The position numbers and the translations under genes are program-made. Shown here in pieces: positions 22,901 through 33,697 of a stretch of DNA of 64,000 nucleotides. Each line of letters starts with the position of its first letter. Position 1 is the stretch's first letter. Under the pieces are notes generated by a model, which did no database searches, was not told the DNA's origin, and was given only the letters and a program-made list of their open reading frames with translations. The stretch comes from Euglena gracilis (lineage: Eukaryota; Euglenida; Euglenophyceae; Euglenales): NCBI GenBank assembly GCA_039621445.1, contig CP154956.1, forward strand, positions 59,715,178 through 59,779,177, written 5' to 3'.

Positions 22901-25900
22901 CACTCCGCCGCTCCCCCAGATGCTGTTTTGTGGTTTTTTATTTTATGGTTTATGGTTTTATGGTTTTTGGCTTGCTGTCAAATTTCTGGATGGGCATTCC
23001 AACCAAGGTGCTTTTTTTTTGTAATTTGGGTTCCAGAGTGGAGACCAGCCAGAAGCCTGATGGACACCTCTCGTACATCACTCTCTTGGGAGGAGGCTCT
23101 CCTCACGAACCACTCTGCCGCTGCCCCAAGGTGAGGTTGCTGCCGCAAATTTTTAACCGAGCTCAATTTTTTTTCCCCAGCATTTCGGCACCAGTCTAGG
23201 CCAGCCAGCAGCGTGATGGAACCCTCTGGGACACCTCCTGTGGGGGGGGACCCCTCGCCCTCGTGAATTACTGCCCCGCTGCCCTGGGATAAGGCTTGCT
23301 GCCGAAAACTTGGACAGCCCCTATGATGTTCTATGGCAGTTTTTTTTTTCTTTCTGGCTTGCTGTCTAATTTTTGGATGGGCATTCCAACCAAGCTGCAT
23401 TTTTGCCAAGATTTTTTGGTTCAAGAGTCGAGACCAGCCAGCAGCCTGATGAACCCCTCTCGTACACCACCCTCTGGGGGGGGGGGGGCCGCCCCCAGGA
23501 ACCACTCCGCTACCCCCGGGTTAGGTTGCTGCCGCAAACTTTCCACCGAACTCAATCTTTTTTTCCAGTATTTTGGTGCCAGTCGAGGCAAGTCAGCAGC
23601 CTGGTGGAACCGTCTCGGGGGGGGGGCTCTCCCTTGTGAACCACTGCGCCGCTGCGATGGGGTAAGGTTTGCTGCCGAATAGTTGAACACCGCCTACGTT
23701 GGGATTTGGGCGAAGATGGCTACAATGGTTTTTATGGCAGTTTTTTTTTGCTTTTTTTTCCCTTTTTCTTTTTGGCTTGCTGTCTAATTTTTGAATGGGC
23801 ATTCCAACCAAGCTGCATTTGTTGTTTCCCCCCCCCCCAGGATTTCGGTATCAATTGAGACCAGCCAGAAGCCTGATGGACCCCTTTCAGACACCACACT
23901 CTGGGGGGGGGGGCTCGCCCTCGCGAACCTCTCCGCCGCTCCCCCGGGGTCAGGCTTGCTGCCGAAAACTTTGACACCCCTCGCCCTCGCGAACCACTCC
24001 GCCGATCCCCCAGGGTAAGGCTTGCTGCCGAAAACTTTGACACCCCTCGCCCTCGCGAACCACTCCGCCGCTCCCCCGGGGTCAGGCTTGCTGCCGAAAA
24101 CTTTGACACCCCTCGCCCTCGCGAACCACTCCGCCGCTCCCCCAGGGTAAGGCTTGCTGCCGAAAACTTTGACACCCCTCGCCCTCGCGAACCACCCCGC
24201 CGCTCCCCCGGGGTAAGGCTTGCTGCCGAAAACTTTGACACCCCTCGCCCTCGCGAACCACTCCGCCGCTCCCCCAGATGCTGTTTTGTGGTTTTTTATT
24301 TTTATGGTTTATGGTTTATGGTTTTATGGTTGTTTTTTTTTTTTTTTGTTGTCTAATTTTTGGATGGGCTTTCTAACTATTGTGTTTTTTTTTTATATTT
24401 TTTTTTTAATTTGGGTTCCTGAGTGGAGACCAGCCAGAAGCCTGATGGACCCCTCTCGTACATCACTCTCTTGGGAGGAGGCTCTCCCTCACGAACCACT
24501 CTGCCGCTGTCCCAAGGTGAGGTTGCTGCCGCAAATTTTCAAGCGAGCTCAATTTTTTTCCCCCCAGGATTTCGGCACCAGTCTAGACCAGTCAGCAGCG
24601 TGATGGAACCCTCTGGGGCACCTCCTGTGGGGGGGGGGGGCCCCTCGCCCTCATGAATTACTGCCCCGGGGCCCTGGGGGAGGGCTTGCTGCCGGAAACT
24701 TGGGCACCCCTATGTTGTTTTTTGGCAGTTTTTTTTTTCTTTCTGGCTTGCTGTCTAATTTTTGGATGGGCATTCCAACCAAGCTGCATTTTTGCCAAGA
24801 TTTTTTGGTTCAAGAGTCGAGACCAGCCAGCAGCCTGATGAACCCCTCTCGTACACCACCCTCTGGGGGGGGGGGGGCTCGCCCTCAGGAACCACTCCGC
24901 CGCTACCCCAGGTTATGTTGCGGCCCCAAACTTTCACCGAACTCAATCTTTTTTTTTCCAGTATTTTGGTGCCAGTCGAGGCAAGTCAGCAGCCTGGTGG
25001 AACCGTCTCGGACACCACCCTTCAGTGGGGGGGGCTCTCCCTTGTGAACCACTGCGCCGCTGCGATGGGGTAAGGTTTGCTGCCGAATAGTTGAACACCG
25101 CCTATGTTGGGATTTGGGCGAAGATGGCTACAATGGTTTTTATGGCAGTTTTTTTTGTTTTTTTTTCCTTTTTCTTTTTGGCTTGCTGTCTAATTTTTTA
25201 ATTGGCATTCCAACCAAGCTGCATTTGTTTCCCCCCCCCCCAGGATTTTCGGTATCCATTGAGACAGGCCAAATTGAGACCAGCCCAGAAGCCTGATGGA
25301 CCCCTTTCGACACCACTCTCGGGGGTGGGGGCTCGCCCTCGCGACCCTCTCCGCCGCTCCCCCGGGGTCAGGCTTGCTGCCGAAAACTTTGACACCCCTC
25401 GCCCTCGCGAACCACTCCGCCGCTCCCCCGGGGTAAGGCTTGCTGGCCGAAAAACATTGACAAGCCCACCTCTCCCTCCTGCAACCACTCCGCCCGCTCC
25501 CCGGCTGCCCCCTTGGTAAGCTTGCTGCCGAAAACTTGACTTTATTTTAATGGTTTAATGGTTTTTATGTTGTTTTTTTTTTTGGCTTGCCTGTTCAAAT
25601 GTCTGATGGGCCCCTCGCGAACCACCCCGCCGCTTCCCCCGTGGTAAGGCTTTCGCTGCCGAACACTTTGCACCCCTCGCCCTCGCTAACCACTCCGGCG
25701 GCTCCCCCATATGCTGTTTGTGGTTTTTTATTTTTTATGGTTTATGGTTTTATGGTTTTATGTTGTTTTTTTTTTTTTGGCTTGCTGTCATTCCAACCAA
25801 GCTGTTTTTTTTCCTTCATAATTTGGGTTCCAGAGTGGGGACCAGCCAGAAGCCTGATGGACCCCTCTCGTACATCGCGCTTGTGGGGGGGGGGTTTGTC

Positions 25901-27165
25901 GCCCTCACGAACCACTCTGCCGCTGCCCCAAGGTGAGGTTTCTATCGCAAATTTTCAACCGAGCTCAATTTTTTTTCCCCCCAGATTTTGGCACCACTCT
26001 AGACCAGACAGCAGCGTGATGGAACCCTCTCGGACACCTCCTGTGGGGGGGGACCCCTCGCCCCCGTGAATTACTGCGCCGCTGCCCTGGGGTAAGGCTT
26101 GCTGCCGAAAACTTGGACACCCCCTATGATGTTTTATGGCAGTTTTTTTTATTTTTGGCTTGCTGTCTAATTTTTTGATGGGCATTCCAACCAAGCTGCA
26201 TTTTTGCCAAGATTTTTTGGTTCAAGAGTCGAGACCAGCCAGCAGCCTGATGAACCCCTCTCGTACACCACCCTCTGGGGGGGGGGGGGGGCTTGCCCTC
26301 AGGAACCACTCCGCTGCTACCCCGGGTTAGGTTGCTGCCGCAAACTTTCAACCGAACTCAATCTTTTTTTTCCAGTATTTTGGTGCCAGTCGAGGCAAGT
26401 CAGCAGCCTGGTGGAACCGTCTCGGACACCACCCTTTAGGGGGGGGGGGCTCGCCCTTGTGAACCACTGCGCCGCTGCCCTGGGGTAAGGTTTGCTGCCG
26501 AAAAGTAAAACACCACCTATGTTGGAACTTGGGCGAAGATGGCTACAATGGTTTTTATGGCAGTTTTTTTTCCCCCCTTTTTGGCTTGCTGTCTAATTTT
26601 TGAATGGGCATTCCAACCAAGCTGCATTTGTTTCCCCCCCCCAGGATTTCGGTATCAATTGAGACCAGCCAGAAGCCTGATGGACCCCTCTCAGACACCA
26701 CACTCTAGGGGGGGGGGGGGGGCTCGCCCACGCGAACCTCTCCACTGCTCCCCCGGGGTCAGGCTTGCTGCCGAAAACTTAGACACCCCTCGCCCTCGCG
26801 AACCACTCCGCCGCTCCCCTGAGGTAAGGCTTGCTGCCGAAAACTTTGACACCCCTCACCCTCGCGAACCACTCCGCCGCTCCCCCGGGGTCAGGCTTGC
26901 TGCCGAAAACTTTGACACCCCTCGCCCTCGCGAACCACTCCGCTGCTCCCCTGAGGTAAGGCTTGCTGCCGAAAACTTTGACACCCCTCACCCTCGCGAA
27001 CCACTCCGCCGCTCCCCCGGGGTCAGGCTTGCTGCCGAAAACTTTGACACCCCTCGCCCTCGCGAACCACTCCGCCGCACCCCCGGGGTAAGACTTGCTG
27101 CCGAAAACTTTGGCACCCCTCGCCCTTGCGAACCAGTTCACCGCTCCCCTGGGCCAGGTTTTTAC
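20000..27165. repeat. Satellite core: 66-bp units in 0.37-0.58 kb modules and higher-order repeats
   Basis: The basic 66-bp unit reads CTCGCCCTCGCGAACCACTC, then CGCCGCTCCCCCGGGGTAAG, then GCTTGCTGCCGAAAACTTTG and ACACCC. Runs of about 4-6 units stand at 20,020-20,313, 20,893-21,188, 22,625-22,917, 23,917-24,275 and 26,727-27,150. A damaged run lies near 25,335-25,700. Between the runs are about 15 modules, each carrying GGCTTGCTGTCTAATTTTTG, GGGCATTCCAACCAAGCTG, a pyrimidine tract ending CAG, GAGACCAGCCAG(A/C)AGCCTGA, and one diverged 66-bp-like unit. A larger order exists: the AGATGCTGTTTTGTGG segment recurs at 20,314, 21,189, 22,919, 24,276 and about 25,706. The left edge is abrupt. Confidence 0.95.
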
Positions 27166-27820
27166 CCGGACCAACCAAGCTTTTCAACGAATAGGCTTAG
27201 GTATATGCCGGTTGATACCATGCCTCTTTCTCTGTGTTTTTTTTCTTTCTTTCTGCTCTTCCCATAAGGAGTTATGTTTCCAGCCTTTTCCAACCCGCCG
27301 TGAGGCGAATCTCCAATACCTAATTTTCTCACCTTAAATTCCAAGCACTCTTGGCAGGTAAACACCCCCAAAAACACAAACTGCACCAAATTTTGAGGGC
27401 CTTATTCCCCTCTAGGCCGAATTTCAATGCGGTGCCAACTTGCAGGGTGGTTTGGGGTTTGGATGTCTGCCTGGGCACGCACTCCATGGCCCACAGATCT
27501 CACCCCGGGGGGGGGGGGGGGAGGGTTCAGACCAAAAGTGCTTGGGGACTTGCATGACTCTCAGCGCCGGCGGCGCGGTTAGACCTGAAAAGGCCATTTT
27601 CCCGAATTTTTTTTTCCCGGTCAACGACCAGGTAAGCACCACCCCACCAGAGGGAGGGGAGTTTCAGAGTGCTTTGCAGTGTGGGCAAACCCCCTGGGGT
27701 TCGTCAATTTTCACCACCCTGGTTCCGTCCGTCCTGTTTCAACTGGCTCAAATTTTGATTCAATTTGATTTATGTAATTTGCGTCAGTTTCATACCCTCC
27801 TGAGACTGTCATTCATAACA
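27166..27820. other. Spacer between satellite zones, no gene
   Basis: Non-repetitive sequence with a G run at 27,509-27,521. A 144-codon frame (27,440-27,874, +) has no domain. Not called. Confidence 0.4.
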
Positions 27821-30800
27821 TGCCGGTTGGCCATTTGTCCAACCCGGCCCCCGAAAGTCCCTGGACATCCATAATCCCAGTTCAGCTTTGAAAGAAAACC
27901 ATTTTAACATTTCCTAAACCCTACCTCATCCCCATCTCCTCACACATAAACTCATAAAACTCCTTGCCCGCGCGATCCACGCCGCCGCTCCGCTGGACCA
28001 GACCTGCTCAGCAAATTTCAGAATCCTCGTCTTCGCAATCCACGCCCGACCCTCCCAGGACCAGGCTTGCTGCAAGATGAACCCACCCTTCATTTAACAG
28101 GGCTTGATCAACAACTAGACAAGGATGACGGGACGCTGATCTTTTTTTTTCTTTTTGGTTTCCCTTGCGAAGGCACCATGTCTCCTGACTCTCAAACTCG
28201 CATTAAGTCATTCTTCACCTAAACCCTCAAACCCGTCTGCTTTGTCACCTGAAAACACCAATTTTTGATGGGCCCAACTCCCTGTTGCCCACCTGGGTTT
28301 TTTTTTGAGCTTACTGGAATAAAAAAAAATAACAATGCTGTGGTTATGTCGGCCCCACACAAATTGTTCTTTGCGCCCACAGAAGCATGATTTTTTTTTA
28401 ATTCTCTCCTCCCTCTCCCCACCAGCTCGTTTCACAACAGACTCGCGTGGGAAATCTGAAGTATTTGGGCGCCTGCAGACTTCATTCAAAACATGCCAGT
28501 CTTCCTACCCATTCCCAGACGTCCAAAATCCCAAGTTCTGTAACCATGAACCAACCTCATCATTTTAACCTCTAAACCCTACCTCCATCTCCTCATTATA
28601 TCTGGGCCCAACAACTCCCACACTTGTGATCCGCATCAGCGAGAATCCATGCGCTCCCCAGGACCAGACTTGCTGCCACAAATCTCAGCCTCCTCCCCCA
28701 CGCGGTCCACGCCGACGATCTCCTGGACCAGGCTTGCTACAAGAGGGACCCACCCTTTCACCTGACAGGGCTTGGTCAACCAAGGGGACGTTTTTTTTTT
28801 GGTTTTCCTCACAAAGGCAACAACATTGTGGCATTCCTCACCAAAATTTTGAAACCCCCCTGCCTGGCACAGCCCCCTTGAAACAATACACCAAACGTTG
28901 TTGGGCCGCACTCTCTGGTTCCCGCCCCTGTTTTAATTTATTTAATTGGGACGAATTTCGATAGCACCAAGCGTTCAATTTGCTTTGAGTGCATCCCCAC
29001 TGACAATCAATGCCGTGGTTATGTTGGCCTACAGAACCATGCATTTCCTTTTTAGCCCTCCCTCCACTAGCTCGTTTCGCGGCAATTGCTTGCGGGAAAC
29101 TTGAGTTGACGACTGCATTAATTGCTTACCCTCCCGAAACACTCATTCAGAATATGCCAGTTAGCGATTTGACCAACCCATTCCCGGCTGTAACCATGGG
29201 AAGATAACCATCATTTCAATTTTCCCCTTCCATCTCCTCAAATGTGTCGGGCCCAACAACAGCTCATAAAACCCCTTGCCCTCGCCATCCATGCCGCCGC
29301 TACAGACATGCTGCGGCAAATTTTTGGTCCCTCGACCTCGCGATGCACGCCGATGCTCCTGAAGACCAGGATTGCTGCCACAAATTTTAGTCCCCTCACC
29401 CTCTCGATCCGCGCCGCTGCTCGCCAGGACCAGGCTTGCTGTCCCAAATTGTGCCCCCTCGCCCTCTCGACCTACGAGGCTTGCTGCCGAAAATTTTGCC
29501 CCCTTGATCTCTCGATCCACACTGACAACCCCAGGACCATGTTTGCTGCCGCATATTTTAGCCCCCGCGCCCCAGTGATTTTTCGCTTCTTTTGTTTCGA
29601 AGCTTAATACCTCCCAAAATTTTCGAACATGAAGCGCAAATTGAACAACTTTTTTACTGGTTTTATGGGGGTCTTTTAAACTACTGTGTAGTCAATTTTT
29701 TTTGTGGGCAAATTGCACCGCCTAACCAGGCTTGCTGGCGCATATTTTAGCCCTCTCACCTTGGCGGTTCAAACTGACGCTTCCCCGTAACAGGCTTGCT
29801 GCCGCAGAGTGTAGTCCCGTCGCACTCACAATCCGCGCCGCCGCTCCTCAGGACTAGTCTTTCTGGCGCTAATTTTAAGCTTCCTCGCTCTCATGACCCA
29901 CGCCAACGACCCCCAGGACCAGGCTTGCTGCCGCAAAATCCAACCCCCTCTGCCAGTCCAAATTGATGCCTCCCTGCACCAGGCTTTGCTGCCGCAAATT
30001 TTGGGCCCTCTCATCCTCTCGATCTGCGCTGCTGCTACCAGGACCGGGCCTCATGCCGCAAATTTTAGCCCCTTCGCCCTCTCGATCCGCCGCGATCCCT
30101 CGATCGACCAGGCTTGCTGCCGCAAATTTTTGTCCCCTCGCCCTCTCGATCCACACGGACGACCCCAAGGACCACGCTTCCTGCCGCATGTTTTAGCCTC
30201 CTCGCCCTGGCAGTCCAAACTGGTGCTTCCCCAAAAGCCGCTCCCCAGGATCAGGCTTGCTGGCGCAAATTTAGCCCCCTCGCCCTCTCGATTTGCGCCG
30301 CTGCTCACCAGGACCGAATTTGCAGCCTCAAATTCTAGCCCCTCGCCCTGGGGCCCAAATTGACGCCTCCTCACACCAGGTTTGCTGCTGCATATTTCGG
30401 CCCTCTCGCCCCTCGAGCCGCACTAATGCTCCGCAGGACCAGGCTTCCTGCCGCAAATTTTAGCGCCCTCGCCCTCCCGATCTGCGCCACTGCTTCTTAA
30501 TTAGCAGGCTTGCTGCTGGGAATTTTGACCCCTTGCTTTCTCGATCCGTGCTACTGCTGTCCTGGGCCAGGCCTGCTGCCACAAATCTAAGCTCCCTCAC
30601 CCTGGCGCTCCAAATTGACGCTTCCGGGACCAGGTGCAAATTTTTGCCCCTTCGCTCTCCCAGGACCAGGCCTTCTGCCTCAAATTTTAGCCCCTCGCCC
30701 TCTCTGTCCACAGCGACGCTCACCAGGACCAAATTTTCTGCCGTAAATTCTAACCCCCTTGCCCAGGCAGTCCAAATAGACGTCTCCCCAGACCAGGCTT

Positions 30801-31725
30801 GCTGCCACAAATTTTGGGACCTCTCGCCCTCTCGATCTTGCGCTGCTGCTACCCAGGACCAGGCTTGCTGCCGCAAATGGTGGCCCCCTTGCCCGCTCGA
30901 TCCACGCCGACGCCCCCTAGGACCAGGCTTGCAACTGCAAATTTTTGCCCCCTCACCCTTACGGTCTAAGCTCCGCCTGCGGTCTACGCCTCCCCAGAAT
31001 AGGTTTGCTGGCACAAATTTTAGCCTCCTTGCCCTCTTGATTTGCCTCCCCAGGACCAGATTTGCTGCTGCAATTCTACCCCCTCGCCCTCTCGATTTGC
31101 GCCGCTGCTCCCCAGGTCCCAACTTGCTGCCTCAATTGTAACCCCTCGCACTCATGTTCCGCGCCGCTGCTCTCCAGGACCAGGCTTGCTGGCGCAGATT
31201 TTAGTCCCCTTCTCGAGCCATGCGGACACCCGCCAGGACCAGGCTTGCTGCCGCGATTTTAGCTCCCCATCACGTTCAATTTGATTTATGAATATCCAAT
31301 TTTTTTGGGGGGGGGCAGATTCCTGGGTTTTTCCTTCCCAATCTCCACCGGCTAGTTTAACGACAGTGGCGTGCGGAAAATCTCAACTATTTGGGCTCTT
31401 GTACCATTTTTATGACCTCCTGAGACATTCATTCAGAACATGCTAGTTGGCAATTCGTCCTACCCATCCATCCATCGGACGTCCAAAATCCCAATTTATG
31501 TAACCATAAAAAGACATAAACATCATTTTACCGTTTCTTAACCTCTCAATGTATTTGGGCCCCATAACAACCCGTAAACCTCTTCGCCTTCGCGATTCAC
31601 ACCGCAACAATTCTCGCGCTCCCTGGAGCCACGCTTGCTGCCTTAAATTTTGGCCCCCTCGCCTTCGCGATTCACACCGTCGTTTCCCAGGGCTACACTT
31701 AACAAGTATCACTGGTCAACGACGG
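27821..31725. repeat. Satellite flank: diverged 64-70-bp units and modules of about 0.67 kb
   Basis: Units resemble CTCGCCCTCTCGATCCGCGC, then CGCTGCTCCCCAGGACCAGG, then CTTGCTGCCGCAAATTTTAG and CCCC, about 64 bp. They are homologous to the 66-bp core unit (shared CTCGCCCTC, CGCCGCT, GGCTTGCTGCCG) but far more diverged from one another. At least 30 units can be followed from 29,270 to 31,270. A larger module with AACATGCCAGTT..., GACGTCCAAAATCCCA, TTTTAACCTCTAAACC and TGGGCCCAACAAC recurs at about 27,820, 28,490, 29,150 and 31,437. Local open frames are by-products. Confidence 0.9.
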
Positions 31726-31950
31726 GTACTTTGATGCTTTCCTTCATTACTGAGTATTTTCTCCTGTACCACGCAGTCAGTCCCACTCGACGAAATATCA
31801 TCATCACCATTTGCCAAACAAATGCCCACGAAAACCAGCTACACCAACACAGAGGCAGGGTTGCGGGTCATGTGGAACAGGGCGTGGGGCTGGAAACACG
31901 TCAGATGGGTTCTGGTCGTCCAAGAGGGATTCCAATTTATTATTATTTTT

Positions 31951-32271
31951 TTTCTCTGACTGCAGTGCCCACCGCACTACAGCAACAGCTGCCACAGCAC
32001 CAGCCACCGCCACAGCGCCTACCAGGTGGAGGCGACCACCGCTCAACCGCTGGGCACTGGCCACTGCAGCACCCCAGCATGGCCACCGCAGTCCCCGCCT
32101 CCACCACCGCCACAGCACCAACCGTTTGCGGCAGTGCCAGCCGCCGCCACAGCACTGCCTGCCGCAGTCGCCGCAGTGCCTTGCGCAGAGGCAGCCACCA
32201 CCGCTGGCCCCACCAGCTCTGTGACAGGGTCAGGGTGGTCCGTATCAAGCTGTTTATTTTTTTTTACCTCT
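31951..32271. repeat. Tandem duplication, copy 1 (triplet-rich)
   Basis: Starting TCTCTGACTGCAGTGCCCACCG, this is rich in CAG, CCA and GCC triplets (GCACCAGCCACCGCC and similar). It ends GGGTCAGGGTGGTCCGTATC, then AAGCTGTTTATTTT. It matches 33,208-33,550 with about 90 percent identity by eye. Ala/Pro/His/Gln-rich frames run through it, but triplet bias alone explains them. Confidence 0.85.
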
Positions 32272-32273
32272 TA

Positions 32274-32598
32274 CCCCCCCCCCCTATGTCCAACGACCCC
32301 CCTATGTCCACACCACCCCACCGCCAGAGGACACCAGGTGACGAAAATTTTGGTCCGCGCAACGCCGGGGCACTGGCCCCAAATGCAGGCCAAAAGCCAT
32401 GGCACGGACAAAAATTTGTCCCCGCGCCACCAGCGCAAGGGAAAATTTGATCTTATTTGCGGCAGTGCCAGCCGCCCGCCAACAGACCTGCCGCAGTCCC
32501 CGCAGAGGACACCTTTTTGGTCACTACCCTATGTCCAACGACCACCCCCCCGGTCGGAGGACAGAGGTTACTGGTCGTTGGACATAGGGGGGGGAGGG
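32274..32598. mobile_element. Foldback family 1 element with internal empty site
   Basis: TA (32,272-32,273), then 11 C, then TATGTCCAACGACC (32,285-32,298). The right arm GGTCGTTGGACATA (32,573-32,586) is its exact reverse complement, then GGGGGGGGAGGG and TA (32,599-32,600). A second TATGTCCAACGACCACCCCC lies just inside the right end (32,530-32,550) followed by GGTCGGAGG, so the right terminus folds on itself. The paralogous duplication copy lacks all of this: AAGCTGTTTTTTTTAG joins almost directly to AAGGACCGCCTCAGG at 33,541-33,575. The element has no coding capacity. Confidence 0.85.
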
Positions 32599-32600
32599 TA

Positions 32601-32737
32601 AGGACCGCCTCAGGACCAAGGGCTGGCTAAGATCCAAACCCAGAACTGGACGTGTAAACAAAAAAAAACAACCCATTTGTAGTTTTGGCTGGTTCAGTGC
32701 TGGTCAAAAACATCCAAATATCGTCCCCCCCTGGTGT
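32601..32737. repeat. Tandem duplication, copy 1, right part
   Basis: AGGACCGCCTCAGGACCAAG, then GGCTGGCTAAGATCC and on to ATCGTCCCCCCCTG. It is matched by 33,567-33,697. It is separated from the left part of copy 1 only by the foldback element. Confidence 0.85.
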
Positions 32738-33207
32738 CAACTTTTTACGAAATATATCAAATTTGTTCTGCATGTTGGTGTTTCTTTTTCCATTGAAGGT
32801 GCTGCTTTTATATTCTTTTTATTCACTGAAGGACCTCCCTGGACAGTTTCAGCCGCTGAGGTTGGTTGGTGCCACAGAAACAAGCTTCGCTCGGCAGTGC
32901 AGCCGTCACGTCACGCTGGCCATTTTGCCAGCCACCACATCAGCTGCTGCAGTGCCCACGAAGCAGCAGCTCCAGTCGATGACACACAGCACACTCCACC
33001 GCGGTCTCCACCGTTAGGGCGTTCCGCAGCCGCTGTGCTCCCTCACCACAGCGTTGGTCCCCGCCTCTGTACTCGCCGCAGCGGCAGCATGAATCACATC
33101 ACCCATTCTGCGCAGCCCAAGGCTGCAGCAGTGCCCATCGCCGTAGCATCTGCAACCGCAGTACCACTTTTCCCACCGCAACAGCAGCCTCCAGCCACCG
33201 CTGTAAC
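32738..33207. other. Between duplication copies, no gene
   Basis: Begins T-rich, then becomes CAG/CCA/GCC-triplet-rich from 32,890. A 218-codon frame (32,897-33,553) is driven by triplet bias. No domain. Confidence 0.4.
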
Positions 33208-33697
33208 CTCTCTGACAGCAGTGCCCACCGCACTACAGCAACAGCTGCCGCAGCACCAGCCACCGCCGCAGCGCCTGCTGGGCAGAGGCGACCACCACTC
33301 AACCGCTGGGCACCGGCCACTGCAGCACCCCGGCATAGCCACAGCTCCAGCCACCGCGTCAGCACCCCACAGTGGACGACCACCGCAGCCCCCGCCCCAC
33401 CACCGCCACCAACCGTTTGCGGCAGTGCCAGCCGCCGCCACAGCATTGCCTGCCGCGGTCGCCGCAGTGCCTTGCGCAGAGACAGCCACCACCGCTGGCT
33501 CCACCAGCTCCGTGAGAGGGTCAGGGTGGTCCATATCAAGCTGTTTTTTTTAGAAAAAATTTGAAAAGGACCGCCTCAGGACCAAGGGCTGGCTAAGAGC
33601 CAGACCCAGAACTGAACGTGTTCAAAAAAAACAACACATTTGAAGTTTTGGCTGGTCAGTGCTAGTCAAAAACATCCAGATATCGTCCCCCCCTGAG
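33208..33697. repeat. Tandem duplication, copy 2 (no insertion)
   Basis: Contiguous counterpart of 31,951-32,271 plus 32,601-32,737. The junction at 33,541-33,575 reads CTGTTTTTTTTAGAAAAAAT, TTGAAA, AGGACCGCC and holds no poly-C or poly-G. It serves as the reference for the pre-insertion state. Confidence 0.85.

Noticed and set aside
20008-27267. Repetitive proteins of 100-240 residues on both strands in the satellite
   Set aside because: Frames on both strands are equally open, the unit length is 66 bp, and neighbouring modules break the frame. No start context or independent evidence.
31650-32450. 266-codon Pro/Ala/His-rich frame
   Set aside because: It crosses from the old satellite into the triplet-rich duplication and then into the foldback element, so it cannot be one gene.
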